Shown here in pieces: positions 46,437 to 56,209 of a DNA stretch of 64,000 nt (its first letter is position 1; the number at the start of each line of letters is the position of its first letter). Below the pieces are notes generated by a model, which saw nothing but the letters and a program-made list of their open reading frames with translations, searched no databases and was not told the origin of the DNA. Both the position numbers and the translations under genes were made by a program. This stretch comes from an uncultured bacterium. GTDB taxonomy: Bacteria > Hydrogenedentota > Hydrogenedentia > Hydrogenedentales > Hydrogenedentaceae. The stretch spans positions 23,746 through 87,745 of the forward strand of contig CALLRP010000027.1 of NCBI GenBank assembly GCA_938014335.1, given 5' to 3'.

Positions 46437-48491
46437 TTATTTGTTGCAAAAAGAAAGCAAAGCTTTATCCAATAATATAAATCCGCTCTTATCCATTTCT
46501 GATATATATTGACATATATTTGAATGTACCGATTCGTTAGCAGAAGTTAAATCCCTCATTATATTCGCGTAAAAATGCTTGAGCGGAGGGGTTATATGAA
46601 AGGACATATCCATATACTTTTGTGCATCGATTTTATTCCCTTCTTTAGATAATAATATACCTTTGATTAAATAAAGTGTCCCGAAATTCGGATACTTTTG
46701 AATTAACTTATCACAAATTTTATTCGCTATTTCTAATTCATTCTCCCAGATTAAGTTGGAGAGGATAAGTGAATAAAATACAGGGAAATGAGGGTAGATA
46801 TAGAAATTATTCCTTAACACATTTAAGGTATGGTTTCTTTCTGTTATGTCCGTGAAAGTAAAACCAAATTCTTGCAAAAGGTTATCATGAATGGCTCCAT
46901 TTGCTAATGGAATGTAGTCATTCATGTTTCTGGGTAGATTGTTACTGTTTCGGGTTACTTTCCCAATATAAAGATTAAATTGTCCCGGAAAATATGTCCA
47001 GTGGACTTTCATATTATTCTTTTCAAAATATGGTGTTAAGAACTCTTCAGGTTTTTCTATCCCAAATACCTTTATAGAAGAAGGCTCCATCAAGAGAAAC
47101 AAAGATGGATGTCTGTTTTCTTCAGAAAATAATAGATTATACGATTTATCGATAAATGCATTTAGTGAAAGTATCGGTATATATTCAATATCGTCTCTTT
47201 TCATGTATATTTTACCGACATCATACACAGAAGAGAATCTTTGCCCTAACAGAATTCCATGGGGGGGCATTTCCTTTTCAAGGTATTCAAAAGCACTCTT
47301 ATAATCGGTTCTATTCTTAAAGCAAATCAAACTGATTGCTTGGAAAATAAAACAAGTTATCAACATAGAAATAAGGATATTTTTAGTATATTTGTTTTTT
47401 ATTTTTACAATCTGTGCAGAAATACAAATATATAAAGCGGATAGCGTATACATGAAGTATTGGACAGTCAAAAATGGGTCTCCTCTTAAAAATTGAAGAA
47501 AAATGAAGGGAGCCACGGGGATGATTAAAATGAGTAGAATGAATAAGGATTTATCCTCTCTTTTGCGTGTGATAATACTGAACAAGAGGGAATTGATAAT
47601 AAAGAAAATAGTTAAAATAAAAATCAAAAACGCTAATAGATAATCAAATATATACCCATAAGGAAGAATTAACTTCCATACAGAATTTTCGATAATGGAT
47701 AAATCGTTTGTTTTCCATACAGGTAACAGGTCTGCTGATAGACCTACACTATCATTACAAAAAAGAGATTCAAAAATTCGATAGACAGATAGACTTTCCT
47801 TGTAGGGTTCGTTAGGTATATACAAAAATGATTTTTGGCTAAAGAACCATGCAGTCCATAAGATACAACTGATAAAAGGAGGAAATGCCCTGACAAAAAA
47901 AGTTTTTAGTGTTTTCGAATAAGACAAGATAATAATAATTTGTGATGCAGGGACAAAAATATAGGTAGGATGTAGCCAGGGAAGTATCAAATTAGATACG
48001 GCACCGATAAGTAACCACTTCAATTTTTTTTCTTCAAATATATGATTCATCAGAGAGTAGAAAGAGAGAAGAGAAAAAAATAGGCAAAAAGAGTAACATT
48101 TAATTTCTTGTTGAATCCATATGTTCATCGGAGAAAAACAAAGAAGCAGAGAGGCTATAAGTCCTATCTTTTCATTAAAAAGTTTCTTACCCATTGCATA
48201 TACGATAAGGATAGAAGCGAAACCAAAGATAATTGGAATCATTCTGATTGCTGGGATTGAATAATTGAAGATGTAAGCGAATGTATAGATAATAATAGGA
48301 GTTAAAGGAGATAATCCGTAATCGGGGTGTTGGGCTAAAAATAAGTTTAGGTATGTGGGCAGGTTGAAAATATTTGTATTGGAAATAAATATGAACTCAT
48401 CAAAAGTTACAGATTGTTTATGGAGATTGTAAATTCTCAAAATAAAAAATAAGAAGATTATGATAATAAGTAGTAAGTATTCTTTTTTCAT
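46437..48491 (-). CDS. GT-C membrane glycosyltransferase paralogue 3
   Basis: A 684-residue third copy on the opposite strand, convergent with the pair. The acidic loop reads SVTFDEFIF, the aspartate-glutamate pair being kept. It shares IQQEIKCYSF, LPWLHPTYIFVP, VGLSADLLPVWKTN, RTDYKSAFEYLE and FPGQFNLYIG. The C-terminal part (ILSNLIWENELEIANKICDK, FGTLYLIKGILLSKEG) is a TPR-like repeat. It lies downstream of a B12-binding radical SAM gene with a 49-base gap, so the two may be transcribed together. Confidence 0.8.
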   Translation of the reverse strand: MKKEYLLLIIIIFLFFILRIYNLHKQSVTFDEFIFISNTNIFNLPTYLNLFLAQHPDYGLSPLTPIIIYTFAYIFNYSIPAIRMIPIIFGFASILIVYAMGKKLFNEKIGLIASLLLCFSPMNIWIQQEIKCYSFCLFFSLLSFYSLMNHIFEEKKLKWLLIGAVSNLILPWLHPTYIFVPASQIIIILSYSKTLKTFFVRAFPPFISCILWTAWFFSQKSFLYIPNEPYKESLSVYRIFESLFCNDSVGLSADLLPVWKTNDLSIIENSVWKLILPYGYIFDYLLAFLIFILTIFFIINSLLFSIITRKREDKSLFILLILIIPVAPFIFLQFLRGDPFLTVQYFMYTLSALYICISAQIVKIKNKYTKNILISMLITCFIFQAISLICFKNRTDYKSAFEYLEKEMPPHGILLGQRFSSVYDVGKIYMKRDDIEYIPILSLNAFIDKSYNLLFSEENRHPSLFLLMEPSSIKVFGIEKPEEFLTPYFEKNNMKVHWTYFPGQFNLYIGKVTRNSNNLPRNMNDYIPLANGAIHDNLLQEFGFTFTDITERNHTLNVLRNNFYIYPHFPVFYSLILSNLIWENELEIANKICDKLIQKYPNFGTLYLIKGILLSKEGNKIDAQKYMDMSFHITPPLKHFYANIMRDLTSANESVHSNICQYISEMDKSGFILLDKALLSFCNK

Positions 48492-48540
48492 TATTAATTA
48501 AAATAAATTTTAGAAGAGTGCGTTTATTTATATTTTTTGA

Positions 48541-50115
48541 TTAAGAATCATACCATTTAGGTTTCCAAAGTTTTTGGATACCCGCGTAACCCTCATATTT
48601 TTTCTTACCCAATAAGGAAAGGACAAAATCTCGAGTATACAATTTAGCGAAAGAATAAGCGAGCCACCAATGGAGTCTTCTTCGTTGAGTATGAGGTGAT
48701 AATAAGCCTTTTAGGTATTTAATTTTCTGGCTGGAGACAAAACCCATTTGTATTCGTTTAATATGAGAAGCAATTTCTTCGCGTGTCATGTATTTAGTTC
48801 GGATAACAGGATAAAACATATCCCATTTGGAAAAGTCCCACTCCTCTATATATTCTTTATATTTTTCGAAAGAAGGCGTTCCGGGATAAGGCATAATGGC
48901 ATGGACGGGAGCAAAATCAACGCGACTTTTCAAGATATACTCAAAAAGTCTGTCGAAGTCTTCCGGTTTATCATCCGGTAGTCCTGCAATGAAAGTTGCC
49001 TGTCGGAACACTTGAGGATACTTCTTCTCTAACATATGGCAACATTCAATAAATGTGTCTACGCTAATACCTTTTTTCCCTATTTTTTTTAAATCTTCAT
49101 CAGTTGCCCGCTCAGGACCGAATAGACAGTGGACAAGCCCTGCTTTTACCATTTTATTCAAAACCCCTGCTTTTTCTTGTTCTAATAACAAATCGGCTCG
49201 TGTAAAAGCGAAAGACTTTATCTTGTATTTCTTCTTTAATATTAAATCAGAAAATGTATCTTGCCATTCCGTGCTGAAATTCCATGTTCCATCGCACCAG
49301 AAGAAGAATGGAACGCCCCACTTTTCATGAAGATAACCCACCTCTTCTGCCACTCTCTCGGGACTTTTATACCGTATTCGTGGGATAAATTTAAATTCTC
49401 CTTTCTCATCTAAAAAATGCTCACCTTCTGTGTGGGACCAGGTGCAATATTCACATCCGAATAAACAGCCACGACTTGCTTGGGCTGGCATTGCTTTTCG
49501 TAAGAACATACCAAAAGAACTGTAGTTATTAACATTTAGTAAGTCATAAGCAGGATAGGGGAGTGAATCTAAATCTTCAATAAGTGGTCTTGGTGGGGTT
49601 TCTACAATTTTACCGTCTTCTCTATAAGCAATGCCTTGTACCTGGTTTACATCCTTCCCCTCTCTAAGATATTCAATGAGTTCTCTAATCGTTTCTTCCC
49701 CTTCATATCGGACAATAAAATCAATATAGGGGAAATTATTTAATGAATATTCCACTGTATGCGAAAAGAAAGGTCCTCCTGCAATTGTAATACAGTTAGG
49801 ATTGGCTTTTTTAGCCAATTCTAATGTCTTTGCCCCCTCTAAATGATAACAAATCATGTCTCCAACACCGACAATGTCCGGTTTTTCCTCCTCCAGAATT
49901 TTGTATAGTGTTTTAAATCCGATTTCCTCGTTGCAACAGTCAATAATTTTTTGTGTAACATTGGGTACTTTGGCACGTATGTATCCTGCTAATGTAGCGA
50001 GATTAAGGGGTGCTAAAACATTATCCGACTTATTTAATAAGGGCCACAAATGATAGGGGGGTCTTATAAACAGTATATTTATTTTGTCTTTACCTTTTAT
50101 AGTATTGGTGAACAT
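48541..50115 (-). CDS. B12-binding radical SAM protein
   Basis: A protein of about 524 residues with an N-terminal cobalamin-binding domain (ILFIRPPYHLWPLLN, VGVGDMICYH, AGGPFFSHT) and a radical SAM barrel whose cluster motif is CLFGCEYC. Family members methylate or rearrange lipids, hopanoids, phosphonates and peptides, so the substrate is open. ATG at 50115 with AAGG 9 bases upstream is preferred to the ATG at 50124. It is 65 bases downstream of the sulfatase-fold gene on the same strand. Confidence 0.87.
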   Translation of the reverse strand: MFTNTIKGKDKINILFIRPPYHLWPLLNKSDNVLAPLNLATLAGYIRAKVPNVTQKIIDCCNEEIGFKTLYKILEEEKPDIVGVGDMICYHLEGAKTLELAKKANPNCITIAGGPFFSHTVEYSLNNFPYIDFIVRYEGEETIRELIEYLREGKDVNQVQGIAYREDGKIVETPPRPLIEDLDSLPYPAYDLLNVNNYSSFGMFLRKAMPAQASRGCLFGCEYCTWSHTEGEHFLDEKGEFKFIPRIRYKSPERVAEEVGYLHEKWGVPFFFWCDGTWNFSTEWQDTFSDLILKKKYKIKSFAFTRADLLLEQEKAGVLNKMVKAGLVHCLFGPERATDEDLKKIGKKGISVDTFIECCHMLEKKYPQVFRQATFIAGLPDDKPEDFDRLFEYILKSRVDFAPVHAIMPYPGTPSFEKYKEYIEEWDFSKWDMFYPVIRTKYMTREEIASHIKRIQMGFVSSQKIKYLKGLLSPHTQRRRLHWWLAYSFAKLYTRDFVLSLLGKKKYEGYAGIQKLWKPKWYDS

Positions 50116-50188
50116 AGCCAACATCCTTCACTAATCGTTATATATAGTATATTTTGTGAAAAATACATAATTCATTTGTATTCCTTGA

Positions 50189-52219
50189 TTATAGATATCC
50201 TAAACTTTTGAGTTGATTTATCCTATCTTCTGTAGGAAGTTTTATTTTATCTTTTACATCGATATTATTTCCATTTGTTTCCGGAGACAAAGATTGTTTT
50301 TCTGTTATATCATCAGTAGATTTCTTCTGTACCAATTTGATACCCATTACATTACCCCATGTGTTTTTATTTCCCGGCTCAAAAGATATATCCAGTTTAT
50401 TGGTTTTATCTACTTTTGCTAATCCGACTTTTTGGTACTCAATCTCCATATTTTTACAATCGCTTTTGTCAACGAGAATAGGCGGATTATTCGCAATAGA
50501 TACATAGATGGATGAGAGAGGATGACCGTAGAAGTTTCTCATACAAGGGGTCTTTATATAAACTTCATATTCTCCTTGTTGAATATCAAAGGTTAGTTGC
50601 AGTGGATTAACCATTTCCTGCCAGGGTTGCGTCCATATAACAAACCCATCTGTATCAAACCCCCATTTATGGTCTGATGTATATTTTTCATATTCACCGC
50701 TATGAGAAACAATGTCGTTTTTATTCACGACATATTTAGGTATCGTGAATGGACTAAAAGGAATATAGTAAATTTCGGGAGATTTTTCTTTGTAATTTTT
50801 ATGCTTGGGAAGAATTATATTCTGCAAGTACATTTTAGCGTTATTATATTCATTCGGAAATTTTTCAGATAAATTAAGATTTGGAAATTTCTTTTCTTTT
50901 GAAAACATCTTATCATTAATAAATTTTTGTTCATTTTCCCTTGTCCAGAAGTAAAACGCATTATTAATTTCATGATATTCCAATTTGAACTTCGTATCGG
51001 TAAGAATAAACATCTGGTGGGATTCATAGCCTTTTTCTATCGACATCAAGTTTAAATATGCCTCAGGTTCAAGATAGAAACATTTTGAAAATGCGTAAGT
51101 GCGGTGTTCAGAAGGAGAATTGTTATTAAGCATATAAGGAAGGAGGCTTTTCCCATCAAATTTAGCATCTGTTTTTAGTTGGAGCAATTCGGCAATTGTG
51201 GGTACTATGTCTACATTTTCCGTAATCTCTTTGATTTTTACATTTTGGGGAATCCCTTTACCGGAGACAATTAATGGTGTTTTTAACATTGTGTCATAGG
51301 CGATGGGAGGATGCCCCCACAACATACCATCCTCACCTAAAAGTTCCCCATGGTCCGAGATAATAAAAAAGGTAGTATTATCAAAAATATTGATTTCTTT
51401 AAGTTTCTGAACAAGAACAGATAGTTGGTGGTCTGTATACAAAAGAGAACCATCATATATAGCATTTAGAAAACCAACTTCATAAGAAGTTAGTGGCTTT
51501 AATATATCTCTCTCATTTATTCCAAGAGCGAGTTCTTTTCTTCTATTTTCAGGAATGTTGTTCTTCAATTCTTCCGTAACCCATTTATCGTAGGGAGGGG
51601 AAAGGAGATGTGGAAAGTGAGTATCTACCACGTGGATATACACAAAAAAATTCTCATCTTTGTTTTTCTCTAACCATGGAAATAGGTGTTTATTTAGGTC
51701 TCCAAAACTTGGAACTGCATCCGAATCGGATTGAACCAGGATTGACTCATCAAATGACCGCACTAAAGGGCTGTCCTTTGAAAACCAAGAATGTGTAGTT
51801 ATAAACAGAGTACGGTAGCCGTTGTCCCTGAATATTTCTGTTATGAGTTTTTCATAATTATCCGGTTGTCTTCTACATTCGATTGAATCAAGGGATTCAT
51901 GTAGCATAGGGGGGAAGTATCTTGAATACAATATCGTCGGTATGGAAAAAAAAGTAATAAGCCCCTGAGTATAATGATTTTCAAAAATAACGCCATCCGA
52001 AGCTAATGTATCTATGAAAGGTGTAGTTTTCCTATCATAACCATAACAGGACATGTGGTCAGGACGGAGTGCATCAAAAAGAATTATAAAAACTTTTGTT
52101 GGTTTCTCCTTTGAAGACACTACACCGATAGATTTTGGGGGCTCCGAATAACAATAAGTAAGCGAAAAATACAGTAGAATAACTGAAACATTTAGTAGTT
52201 TAAGAACACGATATGTCAT
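50189..52219 (-). CDS. sulfatase/alkaline-phosphatase-fold secreted protein
   Basis: From ATG at 52219 a 676-residue protein with a signal peptide ending near TYCYS. The sulfatase fold is shown by the metal site IILFDALRPDHMSCYGY, TTPFIDTLA, the later FIISDHGELLGEDG and a C-terminal segment ending LKSLGYL. The formylglycine signature C-x-P-x-R is replaced by SIPTI, so activity as a classical sulfatase is doubtful; a phosphotransferase-type or inactive member is possible. Residues about 540-640 look like a beta-sandwich. The frame extends to 52267, but that start overlaps the next gene and lacks a signal peptide. Confidence 0.82.
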   Translation of the reverse strand: MTYRVLKLLNVSVILLYFSLTYCYSEPPKSIGVVSSKEKPTKVFIILFDALRPDHMSCYGYDRKTTPFIDTLASDGVIFENHYTQGLITFFSIPTILYSRYFPPMLHESLDSIECRRQPDNYEKLITEIFRDNGYRTLFITTHSWFSKDSPLVRSFDESILVQSDSDAVPSFGDLNKHLFPWLEKNKDENFFVYIHVVDTHFPHLLSPPYDKWVTEELKNNIPENRRKELALGINERDILKPLTSYEVGFLNAIYDGSLLYTDHQLSVLVQKLKEINIFDNTTFFIISDHGELLGEDGMLWGHPPIAYDTMLKTPLIVSGKGIPQNVKIKEITENVDIVPTIAELLQLKTDAKFDGKSLLPYMLNNNSPSEHRTYAFSKCFYLEPEAYLNLMSIEKGYESHQMFILTDTKFKLEYHEINNAFYFWTRENEQKFINDKMFSKEKKFPNLNLSEKFPNEYNNAKMYLQNIILPKHKNYKEKSPEIYYIPFSPFTIPKYVVNKNDIVSHSGEYEKYTSDHKWGFDTDGFVIWTQPWQEMVNPLQLTFDIQQGEYEVYIKTPCMRNFYGHPLSSIYVSIANNPPILVDKSDCKNMEIEYQKVGLAKVDKTNKLDISFEPGNKNTWGNVMGIKLVQKKSTDDITEKQSLSPETNGNNIDVKDKIKLPTEDRINQLKSLGYL

Positions 52220-52226
52220 AGAATAC

Positions 52227-53771
52227 TTATTCCAATGTAGTATCTTTTTGAGAGTGAAAGTGCCCAAAAATATGAAATGCTCTTATATCAAAAAATAATG
52301 GAAGCGATTTCAATGTTTTCGTGAGAGAATATCTATTAAATCGAAGTAACATCCAGATGTATAACAAGGGCTGGAATATGTATAAACCAAAAAAATTACT
52401 TATTCTTATGAGAAATTTTGTATAAAACGAAGAGGGTTTTTTTAAATAGTGTGCCAATAGAAAATCTAAATAGGATTTGGGATAAATGGTAGCTAAATGT
52501 TTAAGTATATTGATAGGGGTGGGCTTTGTAATTAGGAAATCCCTCTGTGTGTCGTCATGAAGATATTCGGGAGCCACTTTTTCAATATCTTTTCTTAGTT
52601 GAGTGCCTTCATACAAAGTTAGTGAGAAAAGAAGGAAAAAATAAGGTTTGGGTAGTTCTGATAACATTTTAATAGTTTGAATTTCATCTTCTTCTGTTTC
52701 AAGAGGATTATCACAAATAACATCATAGTAAGGCACAATAGGATACTTATGAACTAATTCAGCCATATGTTTATATCGTTTTGGCGAGCCTATTCGTTTG
52801 TATATTTCTTTAGCAGACCGTTCACTACCTGTTTGAAGTCCTACATGTATAGAGGCTAAACCCGCATCCACAGCAATTGATAGTTTCTCGTCAGTTATAA
52901 AATTAGGAGAACTGAACGCTATAAAAGGTTGGTTGACTTTTTGCTTATATAGACTAAAGAATTTTTCTAAGTACTCCATTCTATGAGCAAAAAAATTATC
53001 ATCCATAATAGACACAAATGCTAACGGTAAATTTTCATTTACCCCTGCATATATCTCATCCACGATGCGTTCCGGTTTAGGCCAGCGTGTCTTCCAGCAG
53101 GAATACAACTGTGGGAATATCGAATTGACACAAAAAGTACATTGATAAGGGCATCCACGAGAATTGACAATTCTATAAATTCCCCCTCGAAATGCACTAT
53201 GCTTTATGTAAAGTTTAGGACTTAAGGGTTCTACCTTGTCTTTAAATAGCAAAAATGAATTAGGAGCCAATCGGGGAACGAAAGGGAGTGAGTCTAAATC
53301 GTCAATTGGTGGATTGAGAGGATTTTTTACTATTTCCTTACCTTCCAACCAGGCTAAATTGTTTACACTTTTAAGTGATTTTTCAGTTGTAAGTGCTTCA
53401 CAAACATCTACAACTGTTTTTTCGCCCTCGCCAATACATAAATAATCCGCAAATTCAGCACATTTATGAGGAACGCATGTAGGATATATCCCTCCCCAAA
53501 TTACCGGAAATGAATCAAATTTGCTTTTGAGAAAAAGAGAAATATCTCGAGCAGAAGTGAACTCCGAAGCGGTTAGAGTAATTCCCACCCAGCTCGGATT
53601 TAAGTCTCTAACGAAACTTTCTAATGCTTGAAATAACTTTTTATTTTCAGGCATGAAGCGATTTATATATAGCAAAGTGGAATCATAATTCTTGCTTCGG
53701 AGTAGACTATGCAAAAGTTTTAGATTTAAATTGTTAAGATTTTTTTGGACACTAATAAGAAGGATTTTCAT
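52227..53771 (-). CDS. B12-binding radical SAM protein, second copy
   Basis: A 514-residue enzyme with an N-terminal cobalamin-binding domain (LNPSWVGITLTASEF, PVIWGGIYPTCVP) and a radical SAM domain with CPYQCTFC and VGLQTGSERS. It is distinct in sequence from the 48541 gene and also lacks an assigned substrate. The C-terminus has a predicted hydrophobic helix (FGLYIFQPLLYIWMLLRF), so it may sit at the membrane near a lipid substrate. It heads the minus-strand run that continues to the sulfatase-fold, the first radical SAM gene and GT paralogue 3. Confidence 0.86.
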   Translation of the reverse strand: MKILLISVQKNLNNLNLKLLHSLLRSKNYDSTLLYINRFMPENKKLFQALESFVRDLNPSWVGITLTASEFTSARDISLFLKSKFDSFPVIWGGIYPTCVPHKCAEFADYLCIGEGEKTVVDVCEALTTEKSLKSVNNLAWLEGKEIVKNPLNPPIDDLDSLPFVPRLAPNSFLLFKDKVEPLSPKLYIKHSAFRGGIYRIVNSRGCPYQCTFCVNSIFPQLYSCWKTRWPKPERIVDEIYAGVNENLPLAFVSIMDDNFFAHRMEYLEKFFSLYKQKVNQPFIAFSSPNFITDEKLSIAVDAGLASIHVGLQTGSERSAKEIYKRIGSPKRYKHMAELVHKYPIVPYYDVICDNPLETEEDEIQTIKMLSELPKPYFFLLFSLTLYEGTQLRKDIEKVAPEYLHDDTQRDFLITKPTPINILKHLATIYPKSYLDFLLAHYLKKPSSFYTKFLIRISNFFGLYIFQPLLYIWMLLRFNRYSLTKTLKSLPLFFDIRAFHIFGHFHSQKDTTLE

Positions 53772-54007
53772 GTTTTCAAAACATTTCTAAAAATAAAAAA
53801 ATTTCATTTTGTTCTTTTGAAATATTTACATAATTATATAACATTTAACACAAAAAGCCAATAAATGTTTTTTTGAGAGTTTAAGTCAATAATAGAAGTA
53901 AGATGGTAAAAAGAGTAAATTTTTAAAGTTTTGCACAAAATTTAATATAATAAAACCTTTATAATATTTTTTGAAACTTAAAGTGTTGTACATTTGGAGT
54001 AGTATTT

Positions 54008-55615
54008 ATGAAGAAGTTAATGTTTGGGAATGAAGCAATTGCGTTATCGGCACTTCATGCGGGCGTTACTTTAGGAACGGGATACCCCGGAACCCCATCG
54101 ACTGAAATTTTAGAGTATTTCTCAGAATTTGGGGGTAAAGCACAATGGTGTCCAAATGAAAAAGTAGCCCTGGAGGTAGGTATAGGTGTCGCTTTTGCCG
54201 GAGGAAATGCTCTGGTTACTATGAAACATGTAGGGCTTAATGTGGCATCAGACCCACTTTTTACTGTAGCCTATACGGGGGTAGAAGGGGCTTTAGTGAT
54301 TATTTCAGCAGATGACCCGGATATGCATTCCAGTCAGAACGAACAGGATAATCGGAACTATGCCCGTTCTGCCGGGGTCATGATGTTAGAGCCCTGTGAT
54401 AGCCAGGAATGTTATGATTTCTTTTGGGAAGCAATACGACTTTCAAAAGAATGGAAATTACCCGTAATTTTAAGGCCTACTACGAGGGTTTGCCACTCAA
54501 TGTCGATTGTAGAATATGATGAAAAGGAGTATACCCCCATTTTACCTGTGAAATATAATCCTGATAAGCCCGGAAGGGTTATGATACCGGGATATGCAAG
54601 ACCAGCTCATAGAAGGTTACGAGAAAAATTAGCAAAAATAAAAAAGTGGAATGAAACGAGTAATCTGAATAAAGAAGTAATAAAATCTGGAAAACGGGGT
54701 ATAATAACCTCCGGAGTTTCATATCTTCATGTATTGGAAGCCGAACCCGGTGCATCGGTGTTAAAAATTGGGATGTGTTACCCGTTCCCTGAAGAAAAGG
54801 TTCGAAATTTTGTTCAAAAACATGAGAAATGTATAGTGATTGAGGAGGGAGATCCCTATTTAGTTGAAAATTGCCGATATTATGGTATCCAGGTAGAAGA
54901 AAAACCGGAAATGTATCGTTTCGGGGAACTTAATGTGAACAGAGTACGAAGGATTTTAAGATGCGATACATCCCCAGAACCACCTATAAAGAGAGGTCGT
55001 CCGCCGCGACTATGTGATGGATGCCCTCATAGAGCCACATTTACTTTATTAGGAAAGATGAATTGTATAGTAACAGGAGATATTGGTTGTTATACGCTGA
55101 GTGTATTACCTCCTTTCCAGGCGATGGATTCTTGTGTTTGTATGGGAGCAAGTATTACCGTCGGTTTGGGTTTAAGACATTCCTTACCACCGGAGGAAGC
55201 CAAAAGAGTGGTAAGTGTTATTGGAGATAGCACCTTCATTCACAGCGGTATTCCCGGAATTGTAGAAATGGTTTATAATCCGCCTGCCACGGGACATGTT
55301 GTGATTGTTCTTGACAATAATACTACTGCCATGACAGGTATGCAAGAACATCCAGGGACGGGGAAGAAATTGAGTCATGAACCTACAAATCAAGTTGTTA
55401 TTGAAGAAGTTGCACGAGCTATCGGAGTGGAAAATATTGTTGTTACAGACCGTGTCTCAGTTCTTGAAAAGGCTATAGAAGAAGCACTTGTAAATAATAA
55501 AACGAATTTAATTGTCATTCGTAAGACATGTGCATTGTTAAGAAAAAAACAACAAAAAAGTGAAGTTACACAATCAGTAGGAGAGCAATCAAATGCACCA
55601 ACAGGATGTAATTAA
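54008..55615 (+). CDS. iorA: indolepyruvate:ferredoxin oxidoreductase alpha subunit, lacking the ferredoxin domain
   Basis: IorA oxidatively decarboxylates aryl pyruvates to aryl-acetyl-CoA. The pyrimidine-binding and TPP-binding regions are present: TGYPGTPSTEI, CPNEKVALEVG, CDGCPHRATF, GDIGCYTL and GDSTFIHSGI. The protein ends at 535 residues, just after the conserved CALLRKK, where typical IorA carries a C-terminal domain with two CxxCxxCxxxC [4Fe-4S] sites. That domain is absent and the next gene starts 23 bases before the stop, so no frameshift explains it. GGAG lies 8 bases upstream. Confidence 0.92.
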   Translation: MKKLMFGNEAIALSALHAGVTLGTGYPGTPSTEILEYFSEFGGKAQWCPNEKVALEVGIGVAFAGGNALVTMKHVGLNVASDPLFTVAYTGVEGALVIISADDPDMHSSQNEQDNRNYARSAGVMMLEPCDSQECYDFFWEAIRLSKEWKLPVILRPTTRVCHSMSIVEYDEKEYTPILPVKYNPDKPGRVMIPGYARPAHRRLREKLAKIKKWNETSNLNKEVIKSGKRGIITSGVSYLHVLEAEPGASVLKIGMCYPFPEEKVRNFVQKHEKCIVIEEGDPYLVENCRYYGIQVEEKPEMYRFGELNVNRVRRILRCDTSPEPPIKRGRPPRLCDGCPHRATFTLLGKMNCIVTGDIGCYTLSVLPPFQAMDSCVCMGASITVGLGLRHSLPPEEAKRVVSVIGDSTFIHSGIPGIVEMVYNPPATGHVVIVLDNNTTAMTGMQEHPGTGKKLSHEPTNQVVIEEVARAIGVENIVVTDRVSVLEKAIEEALVNNKTNLIVIRKTCALLRKKQQKSEVTQSVGEQSNAPTGCN

Positions 55616-56126
55616 TATTGTATTAGCCGGTATCGGTGGAACAGGCGTCATATTATCTTCCAATATTGTAGCAGAAGCCGCTTTTCTTGCGGGATATGAT
55701 GTTAGAAAAAGTGAAATCCATGGGATGAGTCAACGAGGAGGGTCGGTATCCAGTGATGTTCGTTTTGGACTAAAAGTATATAGCCCTATGGTCCCGGATG
55801 GTGAAGCTGATTTCCTTGTGGTTATGCATCCCGATGAAATTGAAAATAATCTATACCGTTTAAAACCTGTAGGTGTGGTTATAGATACTTCGTTAATTAT
55901 AGGTGAAAGTAACGATTTATCCCTTTTAAATGAAGAAAAATATTTGCCTGTTAATCAGAAAAACTTTAATATTTGCCTGTTAGGTGCTTTAAGCAACTAT
56001 CTGGATATCCCTTTTGATTGTTGGCAGAAAGCTATATATTCTAATTTGCCTAAGAAAGTACATGAACAAAATAAAGGGGTATTTGAATATGGAATGAAAT
56101 TGACTGAAATGGTCAGAGCAAAATAG
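55593..56126 (+). CDS. iorB: indolepyruvate:ferredoxin oxidoreductase beta subunit
   Basis: A 177-residue gamma-type subunit of the 2-oxoacid:ferredoxin oxidoreductase superfamily. The motif GIGGTGVILSSNIVAEAAFLAG, EIHGMSQRGGSVSSDVRFG and VVMHPDEI are typical of IorB. AGGAGAGC precedes the ATG, and the gene overlaps iorA by 23 bases. Together the two oxidise indolepyruvate, phenylpyruvate or related acids from amino acid fermentation. Confidence 0.92.
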   Translation: MHQQDVINIVLAGIGGTGVILSSNIVAEAAFLAGYDVRKSEIHGMSQRGGSVSSDVRFGLKVYSPMVPDGEADFLVVMHPDEIENNLYRLKPVGVVIDTSLIIGESNDLSLLNEEKYLPVNQKNFNICLLGALSNYLDIPFDCWQKAIYSNLPKKVHEQNKGVFEYGMKLTEMVRAK

Positions 56127-56209
56127 TATTTTTACCCCTCTCATTGTTTGTATAATTAATAGTACATTTAGTTAATAATCCACTTAAATATTATAACAAG
56201 GATTAAGTT

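Noticed and set aside
54008..55615. IorA truncated by a frameshift
   Set aside because: The stop lies inside the start region of iorB, which has its own good ribosome site, so there is no room for a missing ferredoxin domain downstream.
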